From Lineus longissimus (lineage: Eukaryota > Nemertea > Pilidiophora > Heteronemertea > Lineidae), in contig NC_088313.1 in NCBI RefSeq assembly GCF_910592395.1, positions 10,888,937 to 10,952,936 of the forward strand: DNA of 64,000 nt, in the 5' to 3' direction. This document shows, one piece after another, positions 45,477 to 56,893 of the stretch; the first letter of the stretch is position 1, and every line of letters starts with the position of its first letter. The notes beneath the pieces were generated by a model. It was not told the DNA's origin. It searched no databases and was given only the letters and a program-made list of their open reading frames with translations. The position numbers and the translations under genes are program-made.

Positions 45477-46597
45477 TAGCTCACCTCTTAGCAGAGGTGA
45501 GCTTATCCCATACCGTGGCGTCCGTCGTCGTCATCGTCGTCCGTCGTCCGTCGTCCGTCGTCCGTTAGCAGGGCACGTTTCGTAACTGTTAAAGCTATTG
45601 AGTTGAAACTTGGTACACATGTACCCTTATGTAACGACACCTTAGAGACTAAGTTTCAATCTGATTCGTTTCTTGGTTTGGCCACCAGGGGGCCAAACGT
45701 TAAAAGTGAAAATATGCAATATCTCCCTTAATAGTAGTCGGGAAATTTTGAAAAAAATATGGTAGGTACTTCTAGCAAAGGTGCATCATATATCCTCCGG
45801 GTTTTCGATTTTACCTCCTTTTCAAGGTCACAGAGGTCAAATGGTGTAAATTGGCCGTTAGGATGTAACGATGGCACGTTTCTAAACTGCAATGACTATT
45901 GATACCAAATTTGGTACACATTTACCCCTTAGTCATGTGATCTCAGGGACCAAAGTTTGGTCCAATATGATTCACCACTTGACCACCAGGGGGCAAAATC
46001 CAAAAACCTTAAAAATGTGATTATTCCTTAACTTCTTGCCCGATTGCCACCAATTTGATATCATGGGTACATCTAACCACCATACAGTATATGTCACACA
46101 GGTTTTTTAATTTGACCTTCTTGTCAAGGTCACAGAGGTCAAATGGCGTAAATTCGCCGTCAGGCCGTAACTATGGCACGTTTCTTAGCTGCAGTGACTA
46201 TTGATCACAAATTAAGTACACATGTACCCCTTGGTCAGGTGATCTCAGGTACCGAAGTTTGGTGCGATCTGATTTGCCGTTTGGCCTCCAGGGAGGGGGC
46301 CACAAATGCTAAATTCTTCAAAATGCCATTATACCTAGTAATGACTTGCCCGATTGGCACCAATTTTATATCATAGGTACATCTAATTCTAACAACCATT
46401 CAATGTGTCACCCGGGTCTTCTTTGATTTGACCTACTTTTCAAGGTCACAGAGGTCGAATGTACTGTAAATTGGCCATTTTGGGGAAATTGTAATTGCTT
46501 GGACCTACATCAAACCTAACACTACATGACACAATACCATGCTCTTTATCCATCTTTCCTCCACATGAGGTGAGCACAATGGCCCTGGCCATTTCAT
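45477..46597 (+). mobile_element. Helentron-like element, family A, copy 2
   Basis: Same hairpin start, (GTC)n tract, three ~300 bp units and GGCCATTTCAT end as copy 1, with scattered substitutions (e.g. TTTCAATCTGATTCG for TTTCGGTCCGATTCG). Flanks are T (45476) and T (46598) with no duplication. Confidence 0.85.
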
Positions 46598-47084
46598 TGA
46601 CAAAACGATGTATAATGGTGGTATCTATGTATATAAGAGAAGTCGGGACAAAATTCCATCGATTTTCAGGACTTTGATACGATTTTTGTGAAGATCTTTA
46701 TGAAGTCAATACATCAAGAAAATGGCGGCGATGATTTTGTAAGTGACAAATTTTCTTTTTTAAGCGGAAATGTATTTTGGTACGAAACTTCACACATAGA
46801 AAAGATCAACGAGAATGTGTTCAAATGCCCTCATAACGATGAGTTCAACGGAATTTGGTCAAAACAACCTTCGAATGGAGTCCACTTTCTTTGCGAAATT
46901 GAAGCGACGACCTCATTATTTATCGTAATTTATGCAGATCCGAGTCCATCTGATGGGTGATGTTCTGATTTGTGTTCAAACTATTGGAAACTTCGGAAAT
47001 TAGCTCTATTAGTTCTATTATTCTGCAGGAGTATATTATAGCCATTGATGTTGACAGCTAAAAGCACGAAAACTTTGTTATAAC
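46598..47084. other. Spacer, unassigned 90-codon frame
   Basis: A plus-strand frame at 46688-46960 (MKIFMKSIHQENGGDDFVSD...) has plausible amino-acid balance, but I recognise no domain and see no supporting splice or promoter context. It is recorded as unassigned and not called as a gene. Confidence 0.3.
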
Positions 47085-47640
47085 TCCAGCCGCGCTCCTC
47101 CCTCTGGGAGCTGGAGTCAGTATTGTTTTCGCTCAGGTTTCTCGTCCAATCACGTGACCTCTCCAACACTCGATAATGCACTCTTTTCGTCCACGTTTTA
47201 GGCCAATCTTCGGCATGAACATGAAATCTAATAAGCGCAGTACTTAAATCAGATGTTTCTCTCGCCTTGAAAACATTCCTGGGTAAAATCCATTGAGATT
47301 AGCCGAGTTAATCTACTTTTTCCATGCCTTAAATCTCTTCCGCTGAATTCTATAAATAGAAACTATTAACATCGCGGCAGTGTGGTTCCCATTGTGCGCC
47401 CTCCCACTTCACACCATGTCAGGAAGTTTTACGGAGAGGGAGGGCGTGCGGTAAGAAGAATGGCTAAAATGATGTCACGTTTTCCTGGCAATGCCTCTTG
47501 CCAGACCAGTCAAGCATTGGGAAAGCATCTTTAATTCAGACAACGTTAGAACTATAAAAACGAATATGTTAATTTGCAAAATTAAAAGCAGATTTCACCA
47601 CTAACCAGTCAAATCGGAATACGACGGCGCAAAATGTTCT
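47085..47640 (+). repeat. Dispersed repeat family R2, copy 1 (second copy 56287-56822)
   Basis: From CTCCTCCCTCTG-GAG-TGGAG through TTTTCGCTCAG-TTTCTCGTCC, GCATGAACATGAAATCTAAT and CGGCAGTGTGGTTCCCATTG to CAAAATGTTCTCGCTTTC, the two copies are about 97% alike by eye. A ~30-base indel lies near 47560. The 56 kb copy ends in a Helitron-type terminus; this one diverges beforehand. It is probably internal sequence of a non-autonomous Helitron family. Confidence 0.75.
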
Positions 47641-48423
47641 CGCTTTCCTCCTGCTATAAAAACCTTGTTCCCGCACTCCTATTTTAATTTATGCCAAGGA
47701 ATATGATATGATCTGTTTTCACTTCTTTGTAATTAAATGGTATTCATATAATGAGATCAATAGTAGTGTCCGTGTCGGATCCCATCGACTGTTCAACTAG
47801 TCTTCTCTCCCTGGCCCAGGTGCCTCACACGGACCTTCAGGTCCCCATACTCAAGACCAACTCTTACGATATCGCCCTCAAAACAACCCTGGAGTCATGA
47901 ATTCACAAGTGCTCCTGTGAAATCTCAGTTCTAGTTTACTTATCAAACTTTATCGAGTGTTATCGAATCGAATTGATGTGTCGATCGTCGGGGCGGATTG
48001 ATATGTGGTTAGGTTGTGCGTTCAAGGCGATCATGATCATGAAGATTCGTGTTGTGTTATCATAACCAGAAAATAAGTTGAAGTTATTATAAGTGATTCT
48101 TACATGAGTAAAAAGTAGACGTTTTAAGCAACACAATAATGTTACTCCTGGAACACACACGGGGTTGAACACAAAACTTACCAACACTTGTATGCGACTT
48201 ATACGCTTTTAATGTAACTATTATCTCTGACAATTGCAATTAGACCGCCGGTCTTGACACGGGTCACAGAAACAATATCACACACCCAACTCGCGACCGC
48301 TACTACGCCCAAGTACCACCCTTAAAGGGCCACTATACACAATCCTGCGGCGTGCGCTCACCACACTACCATAAAAAAACTGTCAATTCTCCTTACCACT
48401 CACAGAAGCCAAGCCATTGCTGT
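47641..48423. other. Spacer with one old dispersed repeat
   Basis: No gene. On the minus strand at ~48090-48150, GGAGTAACATTATTGTGTTG and GTCTACTTTTTACTCATG match ~31466-31522 inside the family B Helentron-like element (plus strand there). This suggests a shared dispersed sequence. Confidence 0.4.
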
Positions 48424-48673
48424 TAAGTTATGGGCTTACTGTATTTAGCGCAATATTACGCCTGTTTAGCGCAATATTACGCCTCGGGAGCAATCATTAT
48501 TTTCTGACACTAAAAAATACAATGGAACAAGGGTAGATGTCAGTTATTGTATCATCTCATAGATGGCGCGCCTATTTATCTACTATTATACACTAGTACA
48601 CGTAGTAGTACATGGTGTGGTGGCGGTGACTTATAAGCTTGAATATCATGTCTGTTTTGCTTTGGGATAATGA

Positions 48674-48743
48674 AGATTACCTTAAAGAGACAATAATATT
48701 GTCTCTTTAAGGTAATCTTATTGTCTCTTTAAGGTAATCTTTA
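48674..48743. repeat. Perfect 21 bp-arm palindrome plus a third half-site
   Basis: AGATTACCTTAAAGAGACAAT, loop AAT, then its exact inverse ending at 48718. A further direct copy of the right arm (TATTGTCTCTTTAAGGTAAT) follows at once to ~48740. It lies inside the Mutator-like element and looks like two fused inverted termini of a small MITE or an aberrant excision product. Confidence 0.85.
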
Positions 48744-49354
48744 TTATAGGCAGCAAGATAAAGTTACACAAAGTCGCCAAAAGTGTTCTCTCACATCTCA
48801 CGCTTGTGTAAGGAATATATTTAGTGCTGAATCGGACATGGCCCAGCGCCCTCACTGTGCAAAAGTCGCCTGAAGATGGCCAAATTAGCACCTCTGCTCC
48901 TACCTAGGCCTATAGTCCCCCTTTCATAAGCCCCAGGGGAGTAGGCATTTACTAATGGATTAGCCTCGGTGAGAAGAGGGTGGTGAGCGGAGAAGGCCAG
49001 TGATGGATAAAGAGGGGATGGGAACGGAAAGGGAATCAGGAAATAAGGGTTGGTGGGGAGATAAGGAAGGCAATATTGATCATTTTCTAGCTCCCAGATC
49101 TATCATCAGGAGGTTGACCCCGAAATACTACTGTCAAGGTCATGACTGGTCAAAGGTCACTGAGTGCAAAATCACGAAACCTCTCAGTCTATTGCCCGAT
49201 CATCACCAATCTTCGGTAGTGGGTGTTGACCCCAGAAATGCCAGAGGGCCTTTTAAATAGTCAAAGGTCATCTTACGACGATTATGGAACCAAGGTAAAC
49301 ACAAACTCACACTCGCGAAAGTCGTCGACCTAACAGTACCCGTACTTCAGTTTT

Positions 49355-51051
49355 TGGCTCACCGTAGGGGAGTCTATGTAATACCGCAGTGTCCGTCGTC
49401 CGTCGTCGTATCCTATTTCAAAAACAGTGGCACGTTTCTTAACCGCTAGGGCTATGAACTTGAAACTTTGTACACAGCACCCCCTAGGTCAGGTGACCTC
49501 TGACACTGAATTTCGGTCCGATCTGATTGTCAACTTGGCCACCAGGGGGCCAAATGTCGATATCTAAAAAGTGTGATATCTCGCTTATTAGTGACTTGTT
49601 TTCGATGAAACTTGTGTTGTAGGTACTCATAGCAAATATACATCTTATATCGTACTGGTTTTTAATTTGACCTACTTTTTAAGTTCACAGAGGTCATATG
49701 GCATAAATTGGCCGTTAGAGTGTAAACTATGGCACCTTAACCACTAAAGCTATGAACTTGAAACTTAGTACATATAACCCGCTATTTCACATAGCCTCTG
49801 GTGCTGAATTTCAGTTTGATCTGATTCTCAACTTTGCCACCAGGGGGCCAAAAGTGGAAATCTAAAAAGTGTTATATCTCGCTTATAAGTGAATTATTTT
49901 CGATAAAATTTTCATGGTAGGTACTCTTAGGAAGAATACATCACATATCTTACGGGTTTTTAATTTGACCTACTTTTCAAGGTCACAGAGGTCATATGGC
50001 GTAAATTGGTCGTTAGAGTGTAAACTATGGCACGTTTCTTAACCACTAAAGCTATGAACTTGAAACTTAGTACATATAACCCCCTATATCACATAGCCTC
50101 TGGTGCTGAATTTCAGTTTGATCTGATTCTCAACTTTGCCACCAGGGGGCCAAAAGTGGATATCTAAAAAGTGTGATATCTCGCTTATAAGTGACTTGTT
50201 TTCGATAAAATTTTTATGGTAGGTACTCTTAGGAAGAATACATCACATGTCTTACGGGTTTTTAATTTGACCTACTTTTCAAGGTCACAGAGGTCATATG
50301 GCGTAAATTGGCCGTTAGAGTGTAAACTATGGCACGTTTCTTAACCAGTAAAGTTATGAACTTGAAACTTGGTGCATATAACCCCCTACATCAGATAACC
50401 TTTGATGCCGAATTTTGGCCTGATCTGATTCTTTATTCGGCCACCAGGGGGCCATAATGGAAAAAGGAAGAAGTGCAATATCTTGCTTATTTGAGTGAAT
50501 TGTTTTCGATAAAATTTTTATGGCAGGGACTTCTAGCAAGGATACACCACATGTCCTAGGATTTTTGGATTTGACCTCCTTTTCTAGGTCACAGAGGTCA
50601 AATGGCGTAAATTGGCCATTAGAGTGTAACTATGGCACGTTTCTTAACTGCTGAAGCTATGAACTTGAAAGTTGGTACATGTAACCCCCTACATCAGATA
50701 ATCTCTGACACCGAATTTTGGCCTGATCTGATTCTTGATTTGGCCACCAGGGGGTCAAAACTGAAAAGGTAGGACGTGCAATATCTCACTTATTAATGAC
50801 TTTTTTTCAATGAATTTTTTATTGCAGGGACTCTTAGCAATCACACGATATTGATCTTGTTGATGTCATAGACAATTATTGGTTGGATCATAAACTTATA
50901 TATACTGCCCTGTCTTATTACTTGACATCAATACACATCTAAAAAAAGTCTTCATGCCTGATTGTGTTCACCATATTCACCTCTAAACTAAGCATGATCC
51001 TGCCTACTAAAAGATGTATACGGTGAGCACAATGGCCCCTGGCCGTTTCAT
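49355..51051 (+). mobile_element. Helentron-like element, longer relative of family A (five internal units)
   Basis: Starts TGGCTCACCGTAGGGGAGTC, then CAGTGTCCGTCGTCCGTCGT. It has five ~301 bp units beginning at ~49431, 49730, 50031, 50333 and 50636, each with a CCACCAGGGGG block and AAGGTCACAGAGGTCA. It ends ATACGGTGAGCACAATGGCC followed by CCTGGCCGTTTCAT. The end TACGGTGAGC is the exact inverse of the start GCTCACCGTA. Flanked by T and T. Same architecture as family A, but different terminal bases and five units instead of three. Confidence 0.8.
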
Positions 51052-51334
51052 TTGTTATTGGATTAGTAGTGTTAGTATACATCGAAAATATCGGAGCTAC
51101 AGGTCCGTCCTCGAACGTTTATCCATGGTAAATCATAATGTGTGGGTAAAATGTATTAAACCAAATAATGAACACTCCCTAAGCGGAAGTAGTTGATCTC
51201 GTGCCCTACGTCCAATTACATGCATTTCATCGTGTTTCTCAATAGGCAGAGAAATAGGTACCACATTTTGGGTTTTCCCCCATTCATTGCGCTAAGCGTA
51301 ATGATTGCGCTAAATACAGTAAGCCTAAGTTATG

Positions 51335-52084
51335 CAGGGGCTTAATCAATTACCTGCACTCCCTGTGGGGTGAATAACATTACCTTTTGAACAGCTGGCT
51401 GTAGGGGGATGATTGGAACAGCCGGTATACCTGCTGACCTGCTGAACCCAGGTTAATGTTATTTTCAATCCACGATTGCAGGTCACCTGATTTTCGAGAT
51501 TTCACGGGAAATGAAATTGTAAACAAACGCATGTTTGCAGTTCAAATGTAAACAAAAATGTATTTTTGGTACTTTTGGTGGCTGGACTTGGGTTTTCCCG
51601 CAGTTAGGAGCTGGGGTCAAATTGGTGGTCTATTGTGCTGTTTTAGTCAGAAGTAGCCCTTGATTATGAAGGGATTTTCAAATTAAGGTGACCATGGTCT
51701 TTTTATGTGCTTAGCTCACCACAGCTTTCAATACTTGATGTATCTGAAGAGGCGCGCGGAACCTGACATGGCCTTGCCAAGGAGCTGCTCACAGTGCTGC
51801 ATTTTGTATCCTTGTGCTGTACAACCCAGCCTGGACATACCACAGTTGTCCATGGAGAAGTCTCATCCTCTCTGACACTTCTTTTCTGTAAAGCTACCGA
51901 TACAACATACTGAACTAGGGATATCTTCCGTTGCCTCCTGTAATATTTACATACCATGGCTGATTAGTTCAATCATATTTCATCCAGCTGGCAGCTCTGC
52001 ATTGGAAATTTTAGTGGTATAACGTGTTCTCTTGACCTTCAAACAGTAGTATAAAGCCGATATTTACTACTTATGTTATTAGGT
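51335..52084. other. Spacer
   Basis: No gene or repeat is recognised with confidence. TTAGCTCACCACAG at 51712 resembles a Helentron-like start but lacks the hairpin and (GTC)n tract. Confidence 0.4.
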
Positions 52085-52119
52085 CATTCAGCTGAGCGCC
52101 AGGCCCTTGGGCCTCTTGT
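52085..52119 (+). mobile_element. 3' terminus of a family B Helentron-like element
   Basis: CATTCAGCTGAGCGCCAGGC, then CCTTGGGCCTCTTGT, followed by T. This is the plus-strand version of the end at 30820. No matching start was found upstream, so the copy is 5'-truncated or its start has diverged. Confidence 0.65.
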
Positions 52120-52138
52120 TATTTATTATAATATTAAA

Positions 52139-52815
52139 AAATAAAGCTTGCCTATTAAACCTAAACTCTTGAACATGCAACCTTTAACCCTTATACTAGT
52201 GTCATGCTCGACCTTAGGTCGAGTTAAAATTCCTACCCTTTACTGTCGCGCTCGACCCTGGGTCGAGAGAGAGGGAAATGCCTCAGAAAATAAATTATCC
52301 ACGGCGCAATGGGAGTCCTTTATGTTTAGTTTATCTGCCAGTGTAAAGACGGCACTGCGTGTGATCATTTGATACCAGGAAACCAAATTGTTTCTACATG
52401 AAAATTTCCCGCAACTTGCAACTTTTCAGAAGAGGTGAGGCAAGGGGTATGGTGATGTAAGAGACGTCATCATGCCTGATGTCACAATCGGGTAAGAGAC
52501 CGCATTGTCGCCTGAATGATATGAGACAAGAGGGCGATGTCACAATCAAGTAAGTGACCACATTGTAGCCTGATCGATATAAGAGAAGAGCATGATGTAT
52601 GAGACGTTATCATGCCTGATGTCACAGTCAAGTAAGATTTCGTTGTAGCCTGATTGATATAAGAGAAGCGGGTGATGAAAGAGACGGCATCATGCCTCAT
52701 GTCACAATCAAGTATGAGACCGCATTGTAGCCTGATTGATATGAGAGTAGAGGGTGATGTAAGAGACGGCATCATGCCTCATGTCACAATCTAGAGACTG
52801 CATTGTAGCCTTATG
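52139..52815 (+). repeat. Dispersed repeat family R1, copy 2, with ~80 bp minisatellite (about five units)
   Basis: Follows the family B terminus almost directly. Relative to copy 1 it has an insertion AGTGTCATG before the first CTCGACC palindrome. Its minisatellite (~52450-52815) has about five units of the GACGTCATCATGCCTGATGT / TTGTAGCCTGATTGATAT type. Confidence 0.75.
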
Positions 52816-52865
52816 GGAGGGAATAGGGCAGCGTCACAAGAAGTAATTTAAATTCAAGGTAATGA

Positions 52866-53240
52866 AGGAGAGATTTGCACTGACGTACTTTTATGACCTT
52901 CTGCCCTACTTTAAGACTGTTATAGCTAAAGTAGTCGTGTTTGGTATCGAACTAAAGATAATGAACAGTAGGTTAGTGCTAACCCATTTTCATTACCAAC
53001 TGACCTACTTGGAGACGGTTACAGCGAAAGGTGTCATCCGTGTTTGATATCAAACTAAAAGTTTTTAAGAGTAGGTTTACCCTGATATACTTTTATGACT
53101 CACTAAACAACTTGAACACCGTTAAGAGGAAGGCAGTCGCATTAATGGTATCAAACTAAAGGTATTGAAAGAGCAGTTTTGCATTGGCCTGCTTAAACAC
53201 AGTTGGAGCAAAGGCACTGAAGGTATTGAAGAGTGGATGT
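52866..53240 (+). repeat. Degenerate ~110 bp tandem repeats
   Basis: About four weakly conserved units share (C)TGACYTACTT, GTTA-AGCGAAAGG and GGTATCAAACTAAAG (start positions ~52880, 52990, 53085, 53190). The unit at 52991-53064 recurs nearly perfectly at 53628-53701. Confidence 0.5.
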
Positions 53241-53391
53241 GACAAAAGAACCCCTCAACTACTTCATTCACTGCAGTTCAAATAAAATCTTCACAACTGT
53301 CATCCACCCGAGGGACCAAATTCATTAGACGTGTGTAACTTCTCCCTGATTAGTTATATGGCCTATTCATATTCTGTGAAGATTTACATGA

Positions 53392-54008
53392 AGGACCTGA
53401 ATCTGTCTATTCAGTAGTTAAACGCTGTTTTAAGCTGAACGCCCTTCATGAATTTGGCCCAATTTGTCTAAGCTTGATTCCATCTAGTCTGTCTACATCT
53501 CCCTATCTACCATAAACCTACATTCTGGTACTCGCATATACTACTTGCTACATTTTTTTGTCATTCTTCTCAATCCTTGCTATTAAATTCCGCCAGCGTA
53601 GCTATTCAGGCCGCCAGGCCTCTAGTCATTACCAACTGACCTACTTGGAGATGGTTAAAGCGAAAGGTGTCATCCGTGTTTGATATCAAACTAAAAGTGT
53701 TTAAACCTTTCGGTATGTCTGATACGGGAGCCGTATCACAAAACACCATTGCTTTTTACGTGTGGCACGGCTCCCAAGGACCAGAATCTGTCTATTCAGT
53801 AGTTAAACACTGTTTTAAGCTGAACGCCCTTCATGAATTAGGTCCCATTTGCTAAGCTTGATTTCATCTAGTCTGTCCACATCTCCCTATCTAACATAAA
53901 CCTACATTCTGGTACTCGCATATTCTACTTGCTACATTTTCTTTTCATTCATCTCATTCCTTGCTATTAAATTCTGCCAGCGTAGCTATTCCAGGCCAGG
54001 CCTCTTGT
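53392..54008 (+). repeat. Direct duplication (53392-53632 and 53776-54008), Helentron-like 3' ends
   Basis: Both copies run from AAGGACC-GAATCTGTCTAT through CATCTCCCTATCTA-CATAA to GCCAGCGTAGCTATTC. They end CCAGGCCTCTAGT and GCCAGGCCTCTTGT, resembling the family B Helentron end. The order of duplicated pieces suggests tandem insertion or rolling-circle-like tandem copies. Confidence 0.6.
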
Positions 54009-54019
54009 TTAAACTAGAA

Positions 54020-55611
54020 GTTAGATAGAATTAGAAGAACTTAGGCATACCTCCAACCGAGTTACCTTCTGACTCGGATGAGTATGCTGTGGCGGACAGT
54101 AGATGTGACTCCGAATGTTTTGGCTAAGGAAGCCCGCAAATCATTGGGAGTTACCTCGTTGTCTATTGTCAACCAGTCCCTGGAGAATGGAACAGTGGCA
54201 AGCTAAAAAAAGTAGCCTTAGTCACTCCGATCATAAAGAAGGCTGAAGACCCTGAAGACCCTGAAATCCTACAGAACTATCGCCCAGTCAGTAACCTACC
54301 ATTTCTATCTAAAGATTTAGAACGAGTTGTGGCATCAAGACTGAACAAGTATATGGATCAGCATAATCTTCACGATGTGTTCCAGTCTGGGTACAAGGCC
54401 GGACATAGTACGGAGACGGCACTCTTGCGTGTGCAAAATGACATCCAGTGTATGCTAGATAAAGGAGAAGCAACCGTCCTTGTCCTTCTGGACCTCTCCG
54501 GCGCTTTTGATACCGTGGATCACAACACACTCCTCACTAGGATGAGGGATCTACTTGGGATAAAAGGCACTGCACTTTAGTGGTTCAGATCATATCTGTC
54601 GGGTCGATACCAATACGTTACTATTCAGGGAACAAGATCTGCTGCCAGCCCACTTGTTCACGGAGTTCCTCAGGGCTAGGTTCTCGGGTTGCTTCTCTTT
54701 CTGATATATGTGCTACCACTTGGGCATCTCATCAGTGCACATCCCATGGCTTTGCTGACGATAATCAAAAAGCAATTCATCGTATCTGAGATGCTCAGGA
54801 AGAGGCAGTGCGGACTGTCTGCACACAAGTTGACACATGTCTGTGGTCCATACAGGACTGGCTCACAGAAAATTTCTTGAAAGGGAATCCAGTTAAAACC
54901 GAGATTCAGCTGTTTAGCATGCAGCAGCGTCCATTGGCATTGTGTATAAAATCAATCTCTGTCGCTGGGGTGACAGTTAGTGTTGCCAAAGGTCCGGTAC
55001 GAAACCTGGGAGTTCTCTTTGACTCGTTATTACTCTCAATGAGGCCTCATGTCAATTCAGTTGTTAGTTCAGGAAACCTCCATTTACGCAACATCGCAAA
55101 TGCACGAAACTACCTAACGAAGGATGCCACCAGAACACTCGCCCAAGCGTTAGTCTTATCAAGGCTAGACTATTGCAACGCTATGCTGTTTAACATCAAC
55201 GAGGAACTCTTGCAGAAGCTACAAGTGGTCCAAAACAATGCCGCGCAACTGTTCATGCGAGTTCGAAGACGTGATCACATTACGCCAATTCTAAAGGAGC
55301 TTCACTGGCTTCCTATTCGAGCACGAATAGAGTTTAAGATTCTAACACTCGTCCACAAATGTATCAATGGCAGTGCGCCAGCATACTTGACAGAACTGCT
55401 AAAACTGTACTCACCAGCCAGGCCCCTGAGATCAGAAGCACAGGCTCTCCTCATTGAACCACGGTTCAACACTGATAAGTTTGGAGGTCGAGCTTTCTCC
55501 AGGAGTGCCCCTAGGCTATGGAATAGCCTAAACAGTAACATTAGAAACAATACTTATAATGCATTCAGGGGACAGATAAAAACAGAACTCTATAGTCAAT
55601 ACTACAACTAG
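54020..55611 (+). pseudogene. CR1-like LINE reverse transcriptase, 5'-truncated
   Basis: Plus-strand RT of the CR1/L2 group, readable across three frames. Seen in order: NYRPVSNLPFLSK (RT block 1); QSGYKAGHSTETALLRVQND; VLLDLSGAFDTVDHNTLL with the first catalytic Asp; SYLSGR; VPQG followed by a TAG; GFADDNQ (the FADD catalytic box, in a shifted frame near 54750). The C-terminal 54808-55611 frame has WLTENFLKGNPVKTE, LDYCNAML and LHWLPIRARIEFK. Stops at ~54578 and ~54677 plus frameshifts inactivate it. The endonuclease and ORF1 are missing. An AT-rich tail (ATTTTATTATTTTATTATT, ~55650) follows. Confidence 0.88.
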
Positions 55612-56129
55612 ACGGGAGGGCGCACTTGAACAGGACTAATATTAATAACAATTTTATTATTTTATTATTCCTCAAGTGAAGAGTCGATGACATCAAAATG
55701 GGCCAAGCCCAAAATAGGTTTTTTTCCACCACCAGACTTGCAACAAAATACTCAAGTTTCCTCGAAGTTTCGAAAAAAAGACGCTGATGGATTTGGCGGA
55801 TTTATTATAGGCCCCAGATCCCGTCTGGGGACTATTTTGTTATCACTTGAATTCTCGAAACTGTTATTTTCTTCTACCAACACATTTATTGCGGTAGTCC
55901 AGCAAAACGGCTAAATAAACCAGAAATCAATCACCCTTACACCACCAAACCCAATTCCATCTATGGACTATCGCAAAAGTATTTTTAAAATCCTGAGTAT
56001 TTCGATACTTTTGAAGCATTTTTGCTGAGATATCGTCTGATCGTCTTCTCCCAACATGCCGAAGCTGCGATTCAATCCTTGGATTCAATCTGACATGCGC
56101 TGTGACATGCGCAGAGGCGAGACGCTGAT
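55612..56129. other. LINE tail and spacer
   Basis: Begins with the AT-rich LINE tail. 55949-56020 (ATCTATGGACTATCGCAAAA...) is repeated with mismatches at 56214-56288, ~265 bases away. A short Helitron-end-like stretch (CGTCTGGGGACTATTTTG, ~55826) is too degenerate to call. Confidence 0.4.
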
Positions 56130-56893
56130 ACATTAGCATAAGCTCCACCCCGTCATAATGACGTCATTATTCTCAGGAGTTGGTCGAGCGACGATGGAGG
56201 TATTATAAAGAAACCCAATTCGATTCATGGACTATCGCAAAACGATTTTTCAAAACTCAGAATATTTCGATGCTTTAGATGCGTTTTTATGACTCCAGCT
56301 CCTCCCTCTGAGAGTTGGAGTTAGTATTGTTTTCGCTCAGATTTCTCGTCCAATCACGTGACCTCTCCAACACTCGATAATGCACTCTTTTCGTCCACGT
56401 TTTAGGCCAATCTTCGGCATGAACATGAAATCTAATAAGCGCAGTACTTGAATCAGATGTTTCTCTCGCCTTGAAAACATTCCTGGGTAAAATCCATTGA
56501 GATTAGCCGAGTTAATCTACTTTTTCCGTGCTTGAAATCTCTGCCGCTGAATTCTATAAATAGAAACTATTAACATCGCGGCAGTGTGGTTCCCATTGTG
56601 TGCCCTCCCACTTCACACCATGTCTGGAAGTTTTACGGAGAGGGAGGGCGTGCGGTAAGAAGAATGGCAAAAATTACGTCACGTTTTCCTGGCAATGCCT
56701 CTTGCCAGACCAGTCAAGCATTGGGAAAGCATCTTTAATTCAGACAACGTTAGAACTAAAGTAAAAGCAGATTTCACCACTAACCAGTCAAATCGGAATA
56801 CGGCGGCGCAAAATGTTCTCGCTTTCTACTCTGTTGACATGACGACTACCTGGGGACTATCAAATTTGCTACCAGCAAATTTCGGAATTCTAG
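56130..56893 (+). mobile_element. Candidate non-autonomous Helitron containing repeat R2
   Basis: Left end ATTAGCATAAGCTCCACCCC, then ATGACGTCATTA, as in the element at 37968. It includes R2 copy 2 (56287-56822). It ends with a 9 bp stem AAATTTGCT-ACC-AGCAAATTT (56862-56882), 7 bases and CTAG followed by T. Conserved ends with different interiors are typical of non-autonomous Helitrons. Confidence 0.55.

Larger units (their letters stand above)
48433..51325. mobile_element. Mutator-like TIR element with 9 bp target duplication
   Basis: Perfect 22 bp inverted ends starting GGCTTACTGTATTTAGCGCA, then AT and ATTACGC-like words. Flanks are TAAGTTATG at 48424-48432 and TAAGTTATG at 51326-51334, a perfect 9 bp duplication as made by Mutator-like elements. 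The left end repeats its subterminal word GTTTAGCGCAATATTACGCC in tandem. The interior holds a 1.7 kb Helentron relative, leaving ~1.2 kb without a transposase, so it is non-autonomous. Confidence 0.85.

Noticed and set aside
51711-51735. Helentron-like start (TTAGCTCACCACAG)
   Set aside because: Lacks the hairpin, the GTGGCGTCCGTC module and a microsatellite; a chance match.
55302-55550. Minus-strand frame of 82 codons
   Set aside because: Antisense to the LINE C-terminal domain.
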